From Prochloraceae cyanobacterium (GTDB taxonomy: Bacteria > Cyanobacteriota > Cyanobacteriia > Cyanobacteriales > JASJDA01), in assembly GCA_030065265.1 (NCBI GenBank), contig JASJCW010000004.1:1-43607 (forward strand): a DNA stretch of 43,607 bases, written 5' to 3'. Below are positions 19,077 through 27,651 of the stretch, one piece after another. Made by a program: the position numbers and the translations under genes. How positions within the stretch are numbered: the stretch's first letter is position 1; every line of letters starts with the position of its first letter. Under the pieces are notes generated by a model, which worked only from the letters and a program-made list of their open reading frames with translations, had not been told where the DNA came from and did no database searches.

Positions 19077-19476
19077 TTCTATTCCCCAATCTTCTATTCC
19101 CGAACCAGCAACCTCACGCCCTGACTATATTAAATTGGTTAAATATTTGGTCGAACCTTTTTTAGAGTATCCAGAATCTCTAAGTGTTGACTGCGAACAA
19201 TTAAACCAAGATCGAAAAATTTGGCTTAGGTTAGCATTTGCAGGGAAGGAAAAGGGGCGAGTGTTCGGTCGTGGCGGTCGTAATATTAAAGCAATTTCGA
19301 CAATATTGCAAACTGCTGCGGCCGCAGCAAATCAAAATCTTTATTTAGATATTTACGAAGATTCCGAACAAAAGGAGCGCAAAAGAACGAGCGGCTCTAA
19401 TTCTCAACCTCAGAGAAGAAAATCTCGGACTCGCAGATCTGCGGTAGAAAAGCCTTCGCTGAAATCTCGCTCTTAG
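19069..19476 (+). CDS. khpA: KH-domain RNA-binding protein (KhpA/YlqC family)
   Basis: The 135-residue product has one type II KH domain (about residues 20-105) with the GRGG loop at 67-70, which contacts RNA in KH folds. Its order after rpsP is the standard place of khpA. The last 35 residues are Arg/Ser/Lys-rich and probably disordered, an extension beyond the usual 75-80 residue family length. The ATG lies inside rpsP (overlap 19069-19076). Confidence 0.9.
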   Translation: MPDSIPQSSIPEPATSRPDYIKLVKYLVEPFLEYPESLSVDCEQLNQDRKIWLRLAFAGKEKGRVFGRGGRNIKAISTILQTAAAAANQNLYLDIYEDSEQKERKRTSGSNSQPQRRKSRTRRSAVEKPSLKSRS

Positions 19477-19647
19477 GTGAAGTTTGGAAGTAATCTGAGT
19501 AATTGCAGCGTTCTTTGGTCAAGGGTCGGAGGTTACGGTTTCAAGTATTATATTTTGTTCTAGCAATCTAAATATTACTGAACTAATTTCAAACTTTTAC
19601 CTTTTGCCTTGGAGTGAAGCTACTTGTTGCTGGTTACTCTTTACTTC

Positions 19648-20652
19648 CTAATTCCTATTCTTTACCCGATCTAATGCTTCCCAAATTGCTTGCATCAAAG
19701 GATCTAGTCCAGTGCGAGCAACGGCTGAAATAGAAAAAATTGGATCTGAAGTGATTTTCCTTAATTTGGCAATAGTTTCTTGTTGGGTTTGTTCGGAAAT
19801 TGCATCTAGCTTGTTCAAAGCGATAATTTGGACTTTTTGACTTAAAGGGCGATCGTAAGCGGCTAATTCGGCTTGAATAGTTTGATAGTCGGCGATCGCA
19901 TCTTCTGCAGTCAGGTCGATTAAATGGAGCAGCAAGCGAGTTCTTTCGATGTGGCGCAAAAAATCGTGACCCAAACCAACTCCAGCACTCGCTCCTTCAA
20001 TCAATCCCGGAATGTCAGCAAATACCGTCCCATCTCCAGTTGGTTTGCGAACTACCCCCAAATTAGGCACTAAAGTCGTAAAAGGATAATCGGCTATTTT
20101 GGGACGAGCTGAGGAAAGGGCAGCGATTAAAGTTGATTTGCCGGCGTTGGGCAAGCCGACTATTCCCACTTCAGCTAAAAGCTTTAATTCGAGACGCAAA
20201 CGGCGATTTTCCCCTTCTAAGCCGGGTAAAGCATGTTCTGGGGCCCGATTGCGGTTACTTAAGAAATGTTTATTTCCCAGGCCCCCTTTACCCCCAGCAG
20301 CAACGCAAATTTTATCTCCATTAGCAACTAAATCGCCGATCGCTTCATCGGTATCGGCATCGTAAACGACCGTACCGCAAGGAACTTCGAGAATGCGATC
20401 GCTTCCCGATGCTCCAGTACAATTATTTGGCCCCCCTCTTTTACCGTTATCGGCTTTAAAGTGACGGGCATATTTAAAATCTAATAAGGTTTGCAGGCGA
20501 TTTGCGGCAACCAAAATAACCGAGCCACCTCGCCCGCCATTTCCACCAGCGGGCCCGCCTGCAGGCACGTATTTTTCGCGACGAAATGCGACTATTCCGT
20601 CTCCACCTTTTCCTCCTTCTACTTCTATTTCTGCTAAATCGATAAATTGCAT
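19648..20652 (-). CDS. obgE: GTPase Obg/CgtA
   Basis: This ribosome-associated GTPase acts in 50S assembly and stress signalling. The 334-residue product has the glycine-rich Obg fold (about residues 1-158, with GGPAGGNGGRGG and GGKGGLGN) and then the G domain with GLPNAGKSTL, DIPGLIEGASAGVGLGH and NKLD. The variable C-terminal OCT domain is absent, as in other cyanobacterial Obg proteins. The gene lies 13 bases after the TerB-fusion gene on the same strand, so they are probably co-transcribed. Confidence 0.96.
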   Translation of the reverse strand: MQFIDLAEIEVEGGKGGDGIVAFRREKYVPAGGPAGGNGGRGGSVILVAANRLQTLLDFKYARHFKADNGKRGGPNNCTGASGSDRILEVPCGTVVYDADTDEAIGDLVANGDKICVAAGGKGGLGNKHFLSNRNRAPEHALPGLEGENRRLRLELKLLAEVGIVGLPNAGKSTLIAALSSARPKIADYPFTTLVPNLGVVRKPTGDGTVFADIPGLIEGASAGVGLGHDFLRHIERTRLLLHLIDLTAEDAIADYQTIQAELAAYDRPLSQKVQIIALNKLDAISEQTQQETIAKLRKITSDPIFSISAVARTGLDPLMQAIWEALDRVKNRN

Positions 20653-20665
20653 AGACTAAATAATT

Positions 20666-21364
20666 TTAGATATATTGGGAAACATCTTCTTGACAATCGT
20701 CCGCTAAATAGGATAGTGCCCGAAAACGCAAACCAACTAACTGCTCGTAGAGAGGATTGATTTTGCAAAGGGGCGGAATGTGGACGACTTTATGACCGAA
20801 TAGTTTGATGTCTCGCTCGAAAGGACATTGAGGGGGTACCATTTTGCAGATAAACCTAGCTACCCTGGGATCTTCAATTTCCATTTTATCGAGCCAGTCT
20901 TTAACTGGGTGCAATAAATTAGGAGGAAGATTCTGTGCGTTGGCTAATTGGGAGTGATGAGAACTATGCTCGGCTGTTTCCCCTTCATGGTGCTGACAGC
21001 ACAGAGTCAGTTCTAAAGATTGTAAAACTTCGGTTTCTAAGCCTAAAGCCGTTCTAAATTTCTCTAATATTTCTGCTTCTGAAGCAGAATAAACCCCGTC
21101 TGCAATTGCTACTAAAACACCAGTTCTTAAGAAGTTTTCCGCAGCCTTGCGATCGTCACTTAAAGCGATCGCTAATTCTTCTGGAGAGATCGTTTTTAGA
21201 TCTTCAGATTGATTTGCCGGATCTAAATCTTCTTTCGTAATTTGAGCGATTAACGCTTTTTCTTCAGGGGAAAAATCACCATCGGCCCAAGCAATTGTGA
21301 ATAAGCCTCGCAACCAAGCTAAGACTTGCTGGTCGGTGTAAGAATATTGAGCGATCGATTTCAT
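20666..21364 (-). CDS. TerB-like domain fused to Mo-dependent-nitrogenase C-terminal-type domain
   Basis: The 232-residue product has an N-terminal TerB-like helical domain (about residues 12-120; AWADGDFSPEEKALI and VAIADGVYSASEAEIL are the repeated acidic motif), a His-rich linker (about 124-138), and a C-terminal domain (about 150-230) with CPFERDIKLFG, HIPPLCKINPLYEQL and FRALSYLADDCQEDV. The last part matches the cyanobacterial family named 'Mo-dependent nitrogenase C-terminus', a misleading label since no nif gene is near. TerB modules bind metal and respond to stress. The joint function is unknown. It directly precedes obgE. Confidence 0.85.
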   Translation of the reverse strand: MKSIAQYSYTDQQVLAWLRGLFTIAWADGDFSPEEKALIAQITKEDLDPANQSEDLKTISPEELAIALSDDRKAAENFLRTGVLVAIADGVYSASEAEILEKFRTALGLETEVLQSLELTLCCQHHEGETAEHSSHHSQLANAQNLPPNLLHPVKDWLDKMEIEDPRVARFICKMVPPQCPFERDIKLFGHKVVHIPPLCKINPLYEQLVGLRFRALSYLADDCQEDVSQYI

Positions 21365-21461
21365 AGTTACTCAATTGATTGAATTTAGTTTAGTTCATAC
21401 TTGTAGATTTTACTTATCTTTGACCTACATACCCTACATTTATTGAGATAATTTTAACTTA

Positions 21462-22115
21462 TTAGTTCTGACTTGCAGTTTTACTAACTGTAGCTGCTCC
21501 GAGTACCTTAATTCCGCGATCCTCTAAAATTTTGGTAGCTTCTGTAACAGTATTCCCGGTAGTGTAAATATCATCAATTAAAAGCACTGGCGATCGCGGA
21601 TTTTTTTTGGCAAATTCGGGCCCGATCCCAAAAGCCGAGCGGATATTTTCTTTTCTTTGGGTGCTAGTTAAAGCAAACATCGCTTTAGTTTCTTTGATTC
21701 TTTTTAAGCCTCGCGCTCGCAAACTAAATCCGGTAAACTGGCAAAAACCTCTAGCAATTAATTCGGCTTGATTGTAACCTCTTTGCTTTAGTTTGTTTGA
21801 GTGCATCGGTATTGGCACGACAATTATTTTTTTACCTGGTTTGTAACCAGAAGATTTTAACCAAGCTTCTCCCAACCACAAGCCCATTAATTGCCCTAAT
21901 TCTGGACAATTTTGATATTTTAAAGCGGCGATCGCTCTTTTTAATTGTCCCCGATACGCTCCCCAAGCAAAAACTTTTAAGCTTGTTTGTTGATGAAGAT
22001 TTTTCTCTTTGTGAATGCGATCGCAGCAAGGTTGACAAATTAAATTCCTAGCGGTGCGATCGCACAAAGGACAATTAGATTCTAAAAATAAAGAAATTAA
22101 GCTTTTCAACATCAA
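21462..22115 (-). CDS. comF: ComF-family phosphoribosyltransferase-like protein
   Basis: The 217-residue product has an N-terminal four-cysteine zinc motif (Cys15, 18, 27 and 30) and a type I phosphoribosyltransferase domain with KAMFALTSTQRKENIRSAF and the PRPP loop VLLIDDIYTTGNT. ComF is needed for DNA uptake in naturally competent bacteria, including Synechococcus and Synechocystis, and probably acts in the cytoplasm on incoming single strands. It stands alone and is divergent from ftrC. Confidence 0.92.
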   Translation of the reverse strand: MMLKSLISLFLESNCPLCDRTARNLICQPCCDRIHKEKNLHQQTSLKVFAWGAYRGQLKRAIAALKYQNCPELGQLMGLWLGEAWLKSSGYKPGKKIIVVPIPMHSNKLKQRGYNQAELIARGFCQFTGFSLRARGLKRIKETKAMFALTSTQRKENIRSAFGIGPEFAKKNPRSPVLLIDDIYTTGNTVTEATKILEDRGIKVLGAATVSKTASQN

Positions 22116-22288
22116 CCAGCAAAGCCAAGCAAAAAATAAAAAAATCTCAGCTCCAGTTTAAATTAGAGCATCGGCTTGAACAAAGAGCGAGAAAATACTA
22201 AGTTAAAAGGAAAAGTGAGTTGACAGAGAAGATCTTTCTCTCGAACCGAGCAAAAACATCATCAGTACAAATACCTTTGTAATATAAA

Positions 22289-22657
22289 ATGACTTCAGCA
22301 AGCAGCGATAAAACAAACAGCGATCGAGTTTTAAGGGCAATGAAAAATTTTGCCGAACAGTACGCTAAGAGGACGGGAACTTATTTTTGCGTCGATCCTT
22401 CGGTAACTGCGGTAGTAATTGAAGGACTAGCCAAGCATAAAGAAGAATTAGGCGCGCCTTTGTGTCCCTGTCGCCACTACGAAGATAAAGAAGCAGAAGT
22501 TAAAAACACCTTTTGGAACTGTCCTTGCGTGCCGATGCGAGAACGCTACGAATGCCATTGTATGTTATTCATTACCAAAGATAATGAATTTGCTGGAGAA
22601 GAACAGGAAATTTCTTTCGAGGAAATTCAAAAAGTGCGGGAAAATATGGGTAATTAG
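22289..22657 (+). CDS. ftrC: Ferredoxin-thioredoxin reductase, catalytic (beta) chain
   Basis: This passes electrons from photoreduced ferredoxin to thioredoxin and so couples light to enzyme control. The 122-residue product shows the family cysteine pattern CPC at 59-61, CPC at 78-80 and CHC at 89-91. By alignment with the Synechocystis enzyme, Cys59, 78, 80 and 89 hold the 4Fe-4S cluster and Cys61 and 91 form the redox disulfide. The variable subunit ftrV is not in the window. The DUF309 gene starts 16 bases downstream. Confidence 0.97.
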   Translation: MTSASSDKTNSDRVLRAMKNFAEQYAKRTGTYFCVDPSVTAVVIEGLAKHKEELGAPLCPCRHYEDKEAEVKNTFWNCPCVPMRERYECHCMLFITKDNEFAGEEQEISFEEIQKVRENMGN

Positions 22658-22673
22658 TTAGGATCGATAAATA

Positions 22674-23072
22674 ATGCCACCGCAACAATTTTGGCAAGGT
22701 GTAGAGGAGTTCAATCAGCTAGATTTTTACGCCTGTCACGATACCCTCGAAGCTTTGTGGTTGGAGTCGAGCGACCCCGATCGCAAATTTTATCAAGGAG
22801 TCTTACAAATCGCTGTTAGTTGCCATCATTTAAGAAATAATAACTGGCGCGGAGCGGTAATTCTTCTCGGAGAAGGGGTCAAAAGAATCAGCGAATATCA
22901 ACCAATTTACGAAGAAATTGATGTAACTCAATTGCTTGAAGAAAGTTGCGAGCTATTGGCAACTATCCAACAAACCGAACCAGAACGAGCTAAAGAACTT
23001 GCCGAACGTTTAGAAAAAGAAAGTAAAGAAAGTCAAGGCGGGTGGCCCAAAATACATCGCATTTCGTCATAA
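22674..23072 (+). CDS. DUF309 domain protein
   Basis: The 132-residue product has the DUF309 pattern: EEFNQLDFYACHDTLEALW near the start, then FYQGVLQIAVSCHHLRNNNWRGA, giving a helical bundle with conserved His, Glu and Asp residues that could bind metal. No enzyme activity is established for the family. It follows ftrC by 16 bases and is probably in the same transcript. Confidence 0.9.
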   Translation: MPPQQFWQGVEEFNQLDFYACHDTLEALWLESSDPDRKFYQGVLQIAVSCHHLRNNNWRGAVILLGEGVKRISEYQPIYEEIDVTQLLEESCELLATIQQTEPERAKELAERLEKESKESQGGWPKIHRISS

Positions 23073-23144
23073 TAATAAGCGATCTAATTTAAGTTTTTTA
23101 AACTATTTTGCTTTTTACTTCTTACTTAGTCTAATCTTTATACT

Positions 23145-23612
23145 ATGTCACCATCTAATCGCGGCTCGATCTTAGGTTTATTTACTTTTCTGGGAGCTTT
23201 AATATTGACAATCGCCGTTCAATTACCTCGTTCGGTGCAAGTAGCAGCCCAAAATTCCGATACCGGTGAAATTACCCTCCTAGCCGAAATACAAGAGGCC
23301 GATATTGAAAGAGGAATACTGACTGCAAGAGGGAATGTCAGGGTATTTTATCCGGCTCGCGATATTAAAGCAACAGCAATTCAAGCTCAATATTTCGATC
23401 GCGAACGTCGTTTAATTTTAAGCGGCAACGTAATTGTCTTGCAAAAAGGCAATAGCATTCGCGGCGAAAAAGTAATTTATCTCGTCGATGAAGGTCGTTT
23501 TATTGCTACGCCAACGGGATCGGGACAAGTAGAATCGACTTATATTATCAGAGATCCTCAAGCAACTTCTCAACCTACTTTACCGCCAACACCAGAATTT
23601 AATCGTAATTGA
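23145..23612 (+). CDS. lptA: LptA/OstA-like periplasmic LPS-transport protein
   Basis: The 155-residue product has a signal segment (about residues 9-35) and one OstA-type beta-jellyroll (about 40-135), with repeated strands such as ILTARGNVRVFYP and LILSGNVIVLQKGNSIRGEKVIY. LptA forms the periplasmic bridge that carries lipopolysaccharide to the outer membrane. lptB and an lptF/G permease gene follow on the same strand, which supports the call. The Pro/Thr-rich end is not conserved. Confidence 0.9.
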   Translation: MSPSNRGSILGLFTFLGALILTIAVQLPRSVQVAAQNSDTGEITLLAEIQEADIERGILTARGNVRVFYPARDIKATAIQAQYFDRERRLILSGNVIVLQKGNSIRGEKVIYLVDEGRFIATPTGSGQVESTYIIRDPQATSQPTLPPTPEFNRN

Positions 23613-23629
23613 GAAAGGGGCTAAAGAAC

Positions 23630-24358
23630 TTGTCAATTATCTTAGATAACGTTCAAAAGCGTTACGGTCAAAGAGCCGTTGTCAATGGGGTTAACCTGAA
23701 AGTCGATCGCGGTGAAATTGTCGGACTTTTAGGCCCTAACGGAGCGGGAAAAACAACTACTTTTTATATTACTACTGGTCTGGTCAGACCAAATTACGGC
23801 AAAGTATGGCTTGAAGATCGGGAAATAACTTCTTTAGCGATCGATCGCCGCGCTCGTTTGGGTATCGGTTATCTACCTCAACAACCAAGCATTTTTCGCA
23901 ATCTGACTGTTGCTGAAAATATTCAATTAGTTTTAGAACAAACCGTATCTTCGCCAAAATTGAGAAGAATGCGACAGCAGGAACTACTGCACGATTTTCA
24001 GCTCGAAAAAGTTGCCAATACTAAAGGATCTCAAGTTTCTGGTGGAGAAAGACGACGCACGGAAATAGCGCGCGCGCTAGCAGTGGGAACAGAAGGGCCG
24101 CAATTTTTACTTTTAGACGAACCTTTTGCAGGAATAGATCCGATCGCAGTCGGAGAAATTCAAAAAATTATCGCATCTTTACGCGATCGCCACATGGGAA
24201 TTTTAATCACCGATCACAACGTGCGCGAAACTCTCGAAATTACCGATCGCGCATATATTATGCGGGATGGAGAAATTTTTGCCAAAGGAAATTCTGCAGA
24301 ACTTTATCAAAATAGTTTGGTCAAACAATACTATTTAGGTGAAAAATTTAAAATTTAA
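23630..24358 (+). CDS. lptB: LPS export ABC transporter ATPase LptB
   Basis: This is the cytoplasmic ATPase that drives LPS extraction from the inner membrane. I choose TTG 23630 (MSIILDNVQKRYG, 242 residues) because GAAAGGGG at 23613-23620 gives a well-placed ribosome-binding site; the in-frame TTG at 23609 would overlap lptA. GPNGAGKTT is Walker A, GYLPQQPSIFR the Q-loop, VSGGERRRTEIARAL the signature, LLLDEPFAGIDP Walker B, and ITDHNVRETL the switch His. The short YLG-containing C-terminus matches LptB. Confidence 0.95.
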   Translation: MSIILDNVQKRYGQRAVVNGVNLKVDRGEIVGLLGPNGAGKTTTFYITTGLVRPNYGKVWLEDREITSLAIDRRARLGIGYLPQQPSIFRNLTVAENIQLVLEQTVSSPKLRRMRQQELLHDFQLEKVANTKGSQVSGGERRRTEIARALAVGTEGPQFLLLDEPFAGIDPIAVGEIQKIIASLRDRHMGILITDHNVRETLEITDRAYIMRDGEIFAKGNSAELYQNSLVKQYYLGEKFKI

Positions 24359-24377
24359 TCTTTTATACTTTAAAAGT

Positions 24378-25553
24378 ATGTTCGGTTCTCTATTTATTAC
24401 CCACCAATTTAAATTATTTAAAGCAAAAATTCCCATTCTCGATCGCTATATTCTCTCGGAATTATTCGTTCCTTTTATCTTTGGTATGGGTTTATTTACG
24501 ACTCTATCGGTTTCGATCGGGGTTGTTTTCGATTTAGTTCGTCGCCTTACCAGTTCTCAATTAACATTGAGTCAGGCTTTGCAAATGTTACTGTTGAGAC
24601 TGCCCGAGTTTATCGGTCTTTCCATCCCCATGTCAGTGTTGTTGGCGACTTTAATAGTTTACAGTCGTTTGGTGAGCGATAGCGAATCGATCGCCTTACA
24701 AGCTGGTGGAGTGAGTATTTATCGCCTTTTTTTCCCCAGTTTAATGGCTAGTTTGTTAATGGTGGGAATGTGTTTTTTTGTTAATGATTTTGTTGCTCCA
24801 GAAGCGAATTATCAAGCAACGGCAATTCTCGATCGCGCTTTAAACCGAACCAGACCTAACTATCAACAGAGTAATATAATCTACCCAGAGTATCAAAAAG
24901 AGCGAGATTCTTTAGGTAAAAATCGCAATGTCTTAACTTTTTTATTTTACGCTCGAGAATTTGACGGGCAAAATATGAAAAAATTAACTATTTTCGATCG
25001 CTCCGAGAAAAATGTCAGTCAAATTATTACCGGCGATCGGGCAATTTGGAATGAAGATCTTCAAAGTTGGAATTTTTTTGATGGGGTTATTTATACTATC
25101 GAGCGCAATGGAACTTACAGTAATGTAGATCGTTTTGCTACTAAAACCATTCCTCTTTCTAAAACTCCTTGGAATTTAGCTTTGCGCGGTCGCAAATATA
25201 CTTATATGAATATTGTCCAAGCACGAGAATATTTAGAAGTATTGCGACTCGGTGGCGATCCTAAAAGCATTCGCAAACTAGAAGTTAACGTCCAAGAAAG
25301 AATTTCTTTACCTTTTGTTTGTATTATTTTTGCTGCTGTTGGTGGTGCGATCGGACTCCAACCACAAAATAAGGGCAAAGCAACTAGTTTTGGTATTTGT
25401 ATTATTTTAATTTTTGGTTATTATTTATTTTCTTTTATTACTGGTTCTATGGGAGTTTGGGGTGTTTTATCCCCTTTTATGGCTGCTTGGTTGCCTAATT
25501 TTATTGGTTTAGGAGCAGGAGGTTTGCTGTTATTCAAGCAAACATTGGTCTAG
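24378..25553 (+). CDS. LptF/LptG family permease
   Basis: This is the membrane partner of LptB. From ATG 24378 it has 391 residues (an in-frame GTG at 24339 lies inside lptB). It has membrane helices near residues 40-65, about 80-105 and 125-145, a periplasmic beta-rich domain (about 165-290), then three C-terminal helices from about residue 295, the LptF/G layout. Cyanobacteria often have one such permease gene, so I do not choose F or G. The lptA-lptB-permease order forms an LPS-export operon. Confidence 0.9.
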   Translation: MFGSLFITHQFKLFKAKIPILDRYILSELFVPFIFGMGLFTTLSVSIGVVFDLVRRLTSSQLTLSQALQMLLLRLPEFIGLSIPMSVLLATLIVYSRLVSDSESIALQAGGVSIYRLFFPSLMASLLMVGMCFFVNDFVAPEANYQATAILDRALNRTRPNYQQSNIIYPEYQKERDSLGKNRNVLTFLFYAREFDGQNMKKLTIFDRSEKNVSQIITGDRAIWNEDLQSWNFFDGVIYTIERNGTYSNVDRFATKTIPLSKTPWNLALRGRKYTYMNIVQAREYLEVLRLGGDPKSIRKLEVNVQERISLPFVCIIFAAVGGAIGLQPQNKGKATSFGICIILIFGYYLFSFITGSMGVWGVLSPFMAAWLPNFIGLGAGGLLLFKQTLV

Positions 25554-25884
25554 GGAATACAATCGATCGGGTAAATACTTAACTAATTATAGTTTTACGC
25601 AAATAATTGCTTAAAGCAATAAAAATTTACAATTATCTCTTTTAGATCCGATCTATTTTAAATTCAAAATCTCTTCAAGGGATATATAAAAACCTAGTAA
25701 AATTATTAATTAATTTAAATATTATTCAAGGATGTCAAGTTAATTACAATTTCGATCTAGAGCAGAAATTGTCGCAGAAATGCGTAAAAATATAATTTAT
25801 TTTGAGAATAAGTAAATAAAAGAATAACTATACCTTGGGATAGGTTGCAAAAAAAAGAAGTCAGTCAATAATAAAGGAAATATT
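25554..25884. other. 331-base AT-rich gap
   Basis: The stretch is very AT-rich, with no recognisable RNA gene, hairpin with T run, or coding region. It ends in the ribosome-binding site (AAAGGA near 25873-25878) of the small ORF at 25885. Confidence 0.5.
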
Positions 25885-26040
25885 ATGCACAATAACAGCT
25901 CGCCAAAAGAACAAAATTTACAGATAGAAATTGCTAATTATTCAAATAGGCAAATTTCAGGAGCGATCGGAAACAAAAAATTCAATTACATTCAAACAGA
26001 TAGAAATAAACCAATCGAAAATTTGGAACTCAGCAACTAA
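25885..26040 (+). CDS. Small ORF, 51 residues, unknown
   Basis: ATG 25885 is preceded by AAAGGA at ideal spacing. The ORF runs to TAA at 26038-26040 and encodes a polar peptide (starts MHNNSSPKEQNLQIEI, ends NKPIENLELSN) with no membrane segment or Cys. It contains one GCGATCGG site. It precedes the DUF1822 gene by about 180 bases. A longer ORF in another frame overlaps it but has no ribosome-binding site. The family is unknown, and expression rests only on the start signal. Confidence 0.4.
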   Translation: MHNNSSPKEQNLQIEIANYSNRQISGAIGNKKFNYIQTDRNKPIENLELSN

Positions 26041-26223
26041 TCTATCTAGTAAAGAAAAAGTTTTTACTGTTTTATCTTACTTTTTTTGGATTGCATTAAT
26101 GCAACATCGAACAAAAACTAAAGATCGAGGAATATTTACATTATTTAAACTCACAATAAAATTGAGAACAATAAAGCTTGATTGCTAAATTATTTGACAA
26201 AAATAAAAAGATTGAGGCTTACA

Positions 26224-27150
26224 ATGGTATTAGCTAAAAAAACAACAACAATGCTCGCATTCACAGTTCCCCTATCAAGTCAAGCTCACTCAACAGCAAA
26301 AGAGCTTAGTTCTTTTGTTTCTAATTCAGAGAAAAGCAAACAAGTTTATTTAAACACATTGACCGTATTTGCCGTTAATTTTTATTTAGATTGTCTGGGA
26401 TTTAAAACTTCTTTATCTGATTGCGAAAGTCGCGATCTCGCCATGATTAAATTAATGGACGTGGCAGATTTAGAAGTAAAAAATTTGGGTAAGTTAGAAT
26501 GTCGTTATGTTATTGGCGATCGCCAATTCTGTCAGATTCCTCCCGAAGTTTGGTCGGATCGATTGGGTTATGTAATCGTTAAATTAAATGATGCTTTAAG
26601 TGAAGCTAAAATTCTTGGTTTTGTTCGCATTCCCAACGAGCGAATATATTTAGATAGGTTGCAACCTTTAGAGGAATTAATTAGTTATTTAAGTTCTTTA
26701 GAACAAAAATCTGAATCTTTAGCAAAAATTGAACTGCGAGGCTGGTTAGAAGGTATTTTTGAAAGCGGATGGGAAGATTTACGACAAGTTTTCAATCGAG
26801 ATCTCAGAGAGTTTGCTTTTAGAGAAAAAGTTCAAATTGCCAAAGCAAAAAAAATTAATTTAGGCACAGATTTAAGCCAAACATTTCTCGCTTTAGTCGT
26901 TAAAATATCTTCTATTCCAAACGAGGAAGAATTAGATATTATCATGCAATTACATCCTCTAGATCGCAATTATTTACCTCAAGGTTTGAATTTTTATGTT
27001 TACGAACGAGAAGAAAAACTAGTTTTACAAACGACAACAAGAGCAAAAGATAATTTTATCCAACTAGAGTTTAGTGCTATGCCTAAAGAAAAGTTTAGCA
27101 CGACAATTGTTTTAGAAGATAATAAAGTTTGTCATACTTTTGTTGCTTAA
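26224..27150 (+). CDS. DUF1822 family protein
   Basis: ATG 26224 is chosen because GAGG at 26214-26217 sits six bases upstream; the product then has 308 residues. It starts with a segment like the family's AFTVPLSSQAH, followed by KQVYLNTLTVFAVNFYLDCLGF, LMDVADLEVKNLGKLECR and IPPEVWSDRLGYVIVKL, which are the DUF1822 hallmarks. The family is restricted to cyanobacteria, and in my recollection its gene often follows a group 3-type sigma factor gene. Here only the 51-codon ORF precedes it. No signal peptide is clear; the function is unknown. Confidence 0.88.
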   Translation: MVLAKKTTTMLAFTVPLSSQAHSTAKELSSFVSNSEKSKQVYLNTLTVFAVNFYLDCLGFKTSLSDCESRDLAMIKLMDVADLEVKNLGKLECRYVIGDRQFCQIPPEVWSDRLGYVIVKLNDALSEAKILGFVRIPNERIYLDRLQPLEELISYLSSLEQKSESLAKIELRGWLEGIFESGWEDLRQVFNRDLREFAFREKVQIAKAKKINLGTDLSQTFLALVVKISSIPNEEELDIIMQLHPLDRNYLPQGLNFYVYEREEKLVLQTTTRAKDNFIQLEFSAMPKEKFSTTIVLEDNKVCHTFVA

Positions 27151-27651
27151 ATAAATCTGTATTCGTATTAGTGACAAAAAAATGGGCAAAGAAAAATATT
27201 TATAGCAACTGAACTCTAGATTAGGACATTAATTGTAAAAACAGAGAATAGTTAGTAGGTAGTAGGTAAGAGATAAAATTGTCATAACCTTTACTTCGAC
27301 TGCTGCTATACTTGGGGTCTGAATTATAGATCTAAAATTACTGGATTACTTCCACTATTTCAACAATTGGGATAGCAACTTTCAAGATTATTTATTCTCA
27401 ATTGACTGCAAAATTAACAGTATTTATTTGCGATCGTTTTGAATTATTTTAAGCTTTCGCATTAAGTATAAATTTGCTTGGCAATATCCTGACTTGAGGA
27501 TAAAAATTGTTAATGAATTTTGAATAGATCGAGTGGAAAATAAGAAAGCAAAGCTCGGCAATTATCGATTTTGCTATTATTGTTAATAATCTTCAAGCTC
27601 CCAAAGCTAAAATCATTCCCAGCAGTTTAATAATGTTACTAAAGTTGGCAT
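27151..27651. other. 501-base gap
   Basis: It contains the repeat element at 27201-27310, with a small GTAGGTA tandem inside. The remainder is AT-rich leader of the solute-binding gene. No RNA gene or ORF is convincing. Confidence 0.5.
27201..27310. repeat. MITE-like dispersed repeat, copy B
   Basis: Terminal inverted repeats TATAGCA (27201-27207) and TGCTATA (27304-27310) bound a 110-base stretch. TTAGGACATT begins 20 bases from the left end (27221-27230), exactly as in copy A at 1899-1983 read on the minus strand. The interior otherwise differs and includes a GTAGGTA tandem. Confidence 0.5.

Noticed and set aside
20666..21364. Reading the TerB fusion as evidence for nitrogen fixation
   Set aside because: The domain name is historical; no nif gene is present in the window.
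25931..26188. 85-codon ORF overlapping the 51-codon ORF and the 5' side of DUF1822
   Set aside because: It has no ribosome-binding site, low-complexity basic composition and overlaps a better-supported small ORF.
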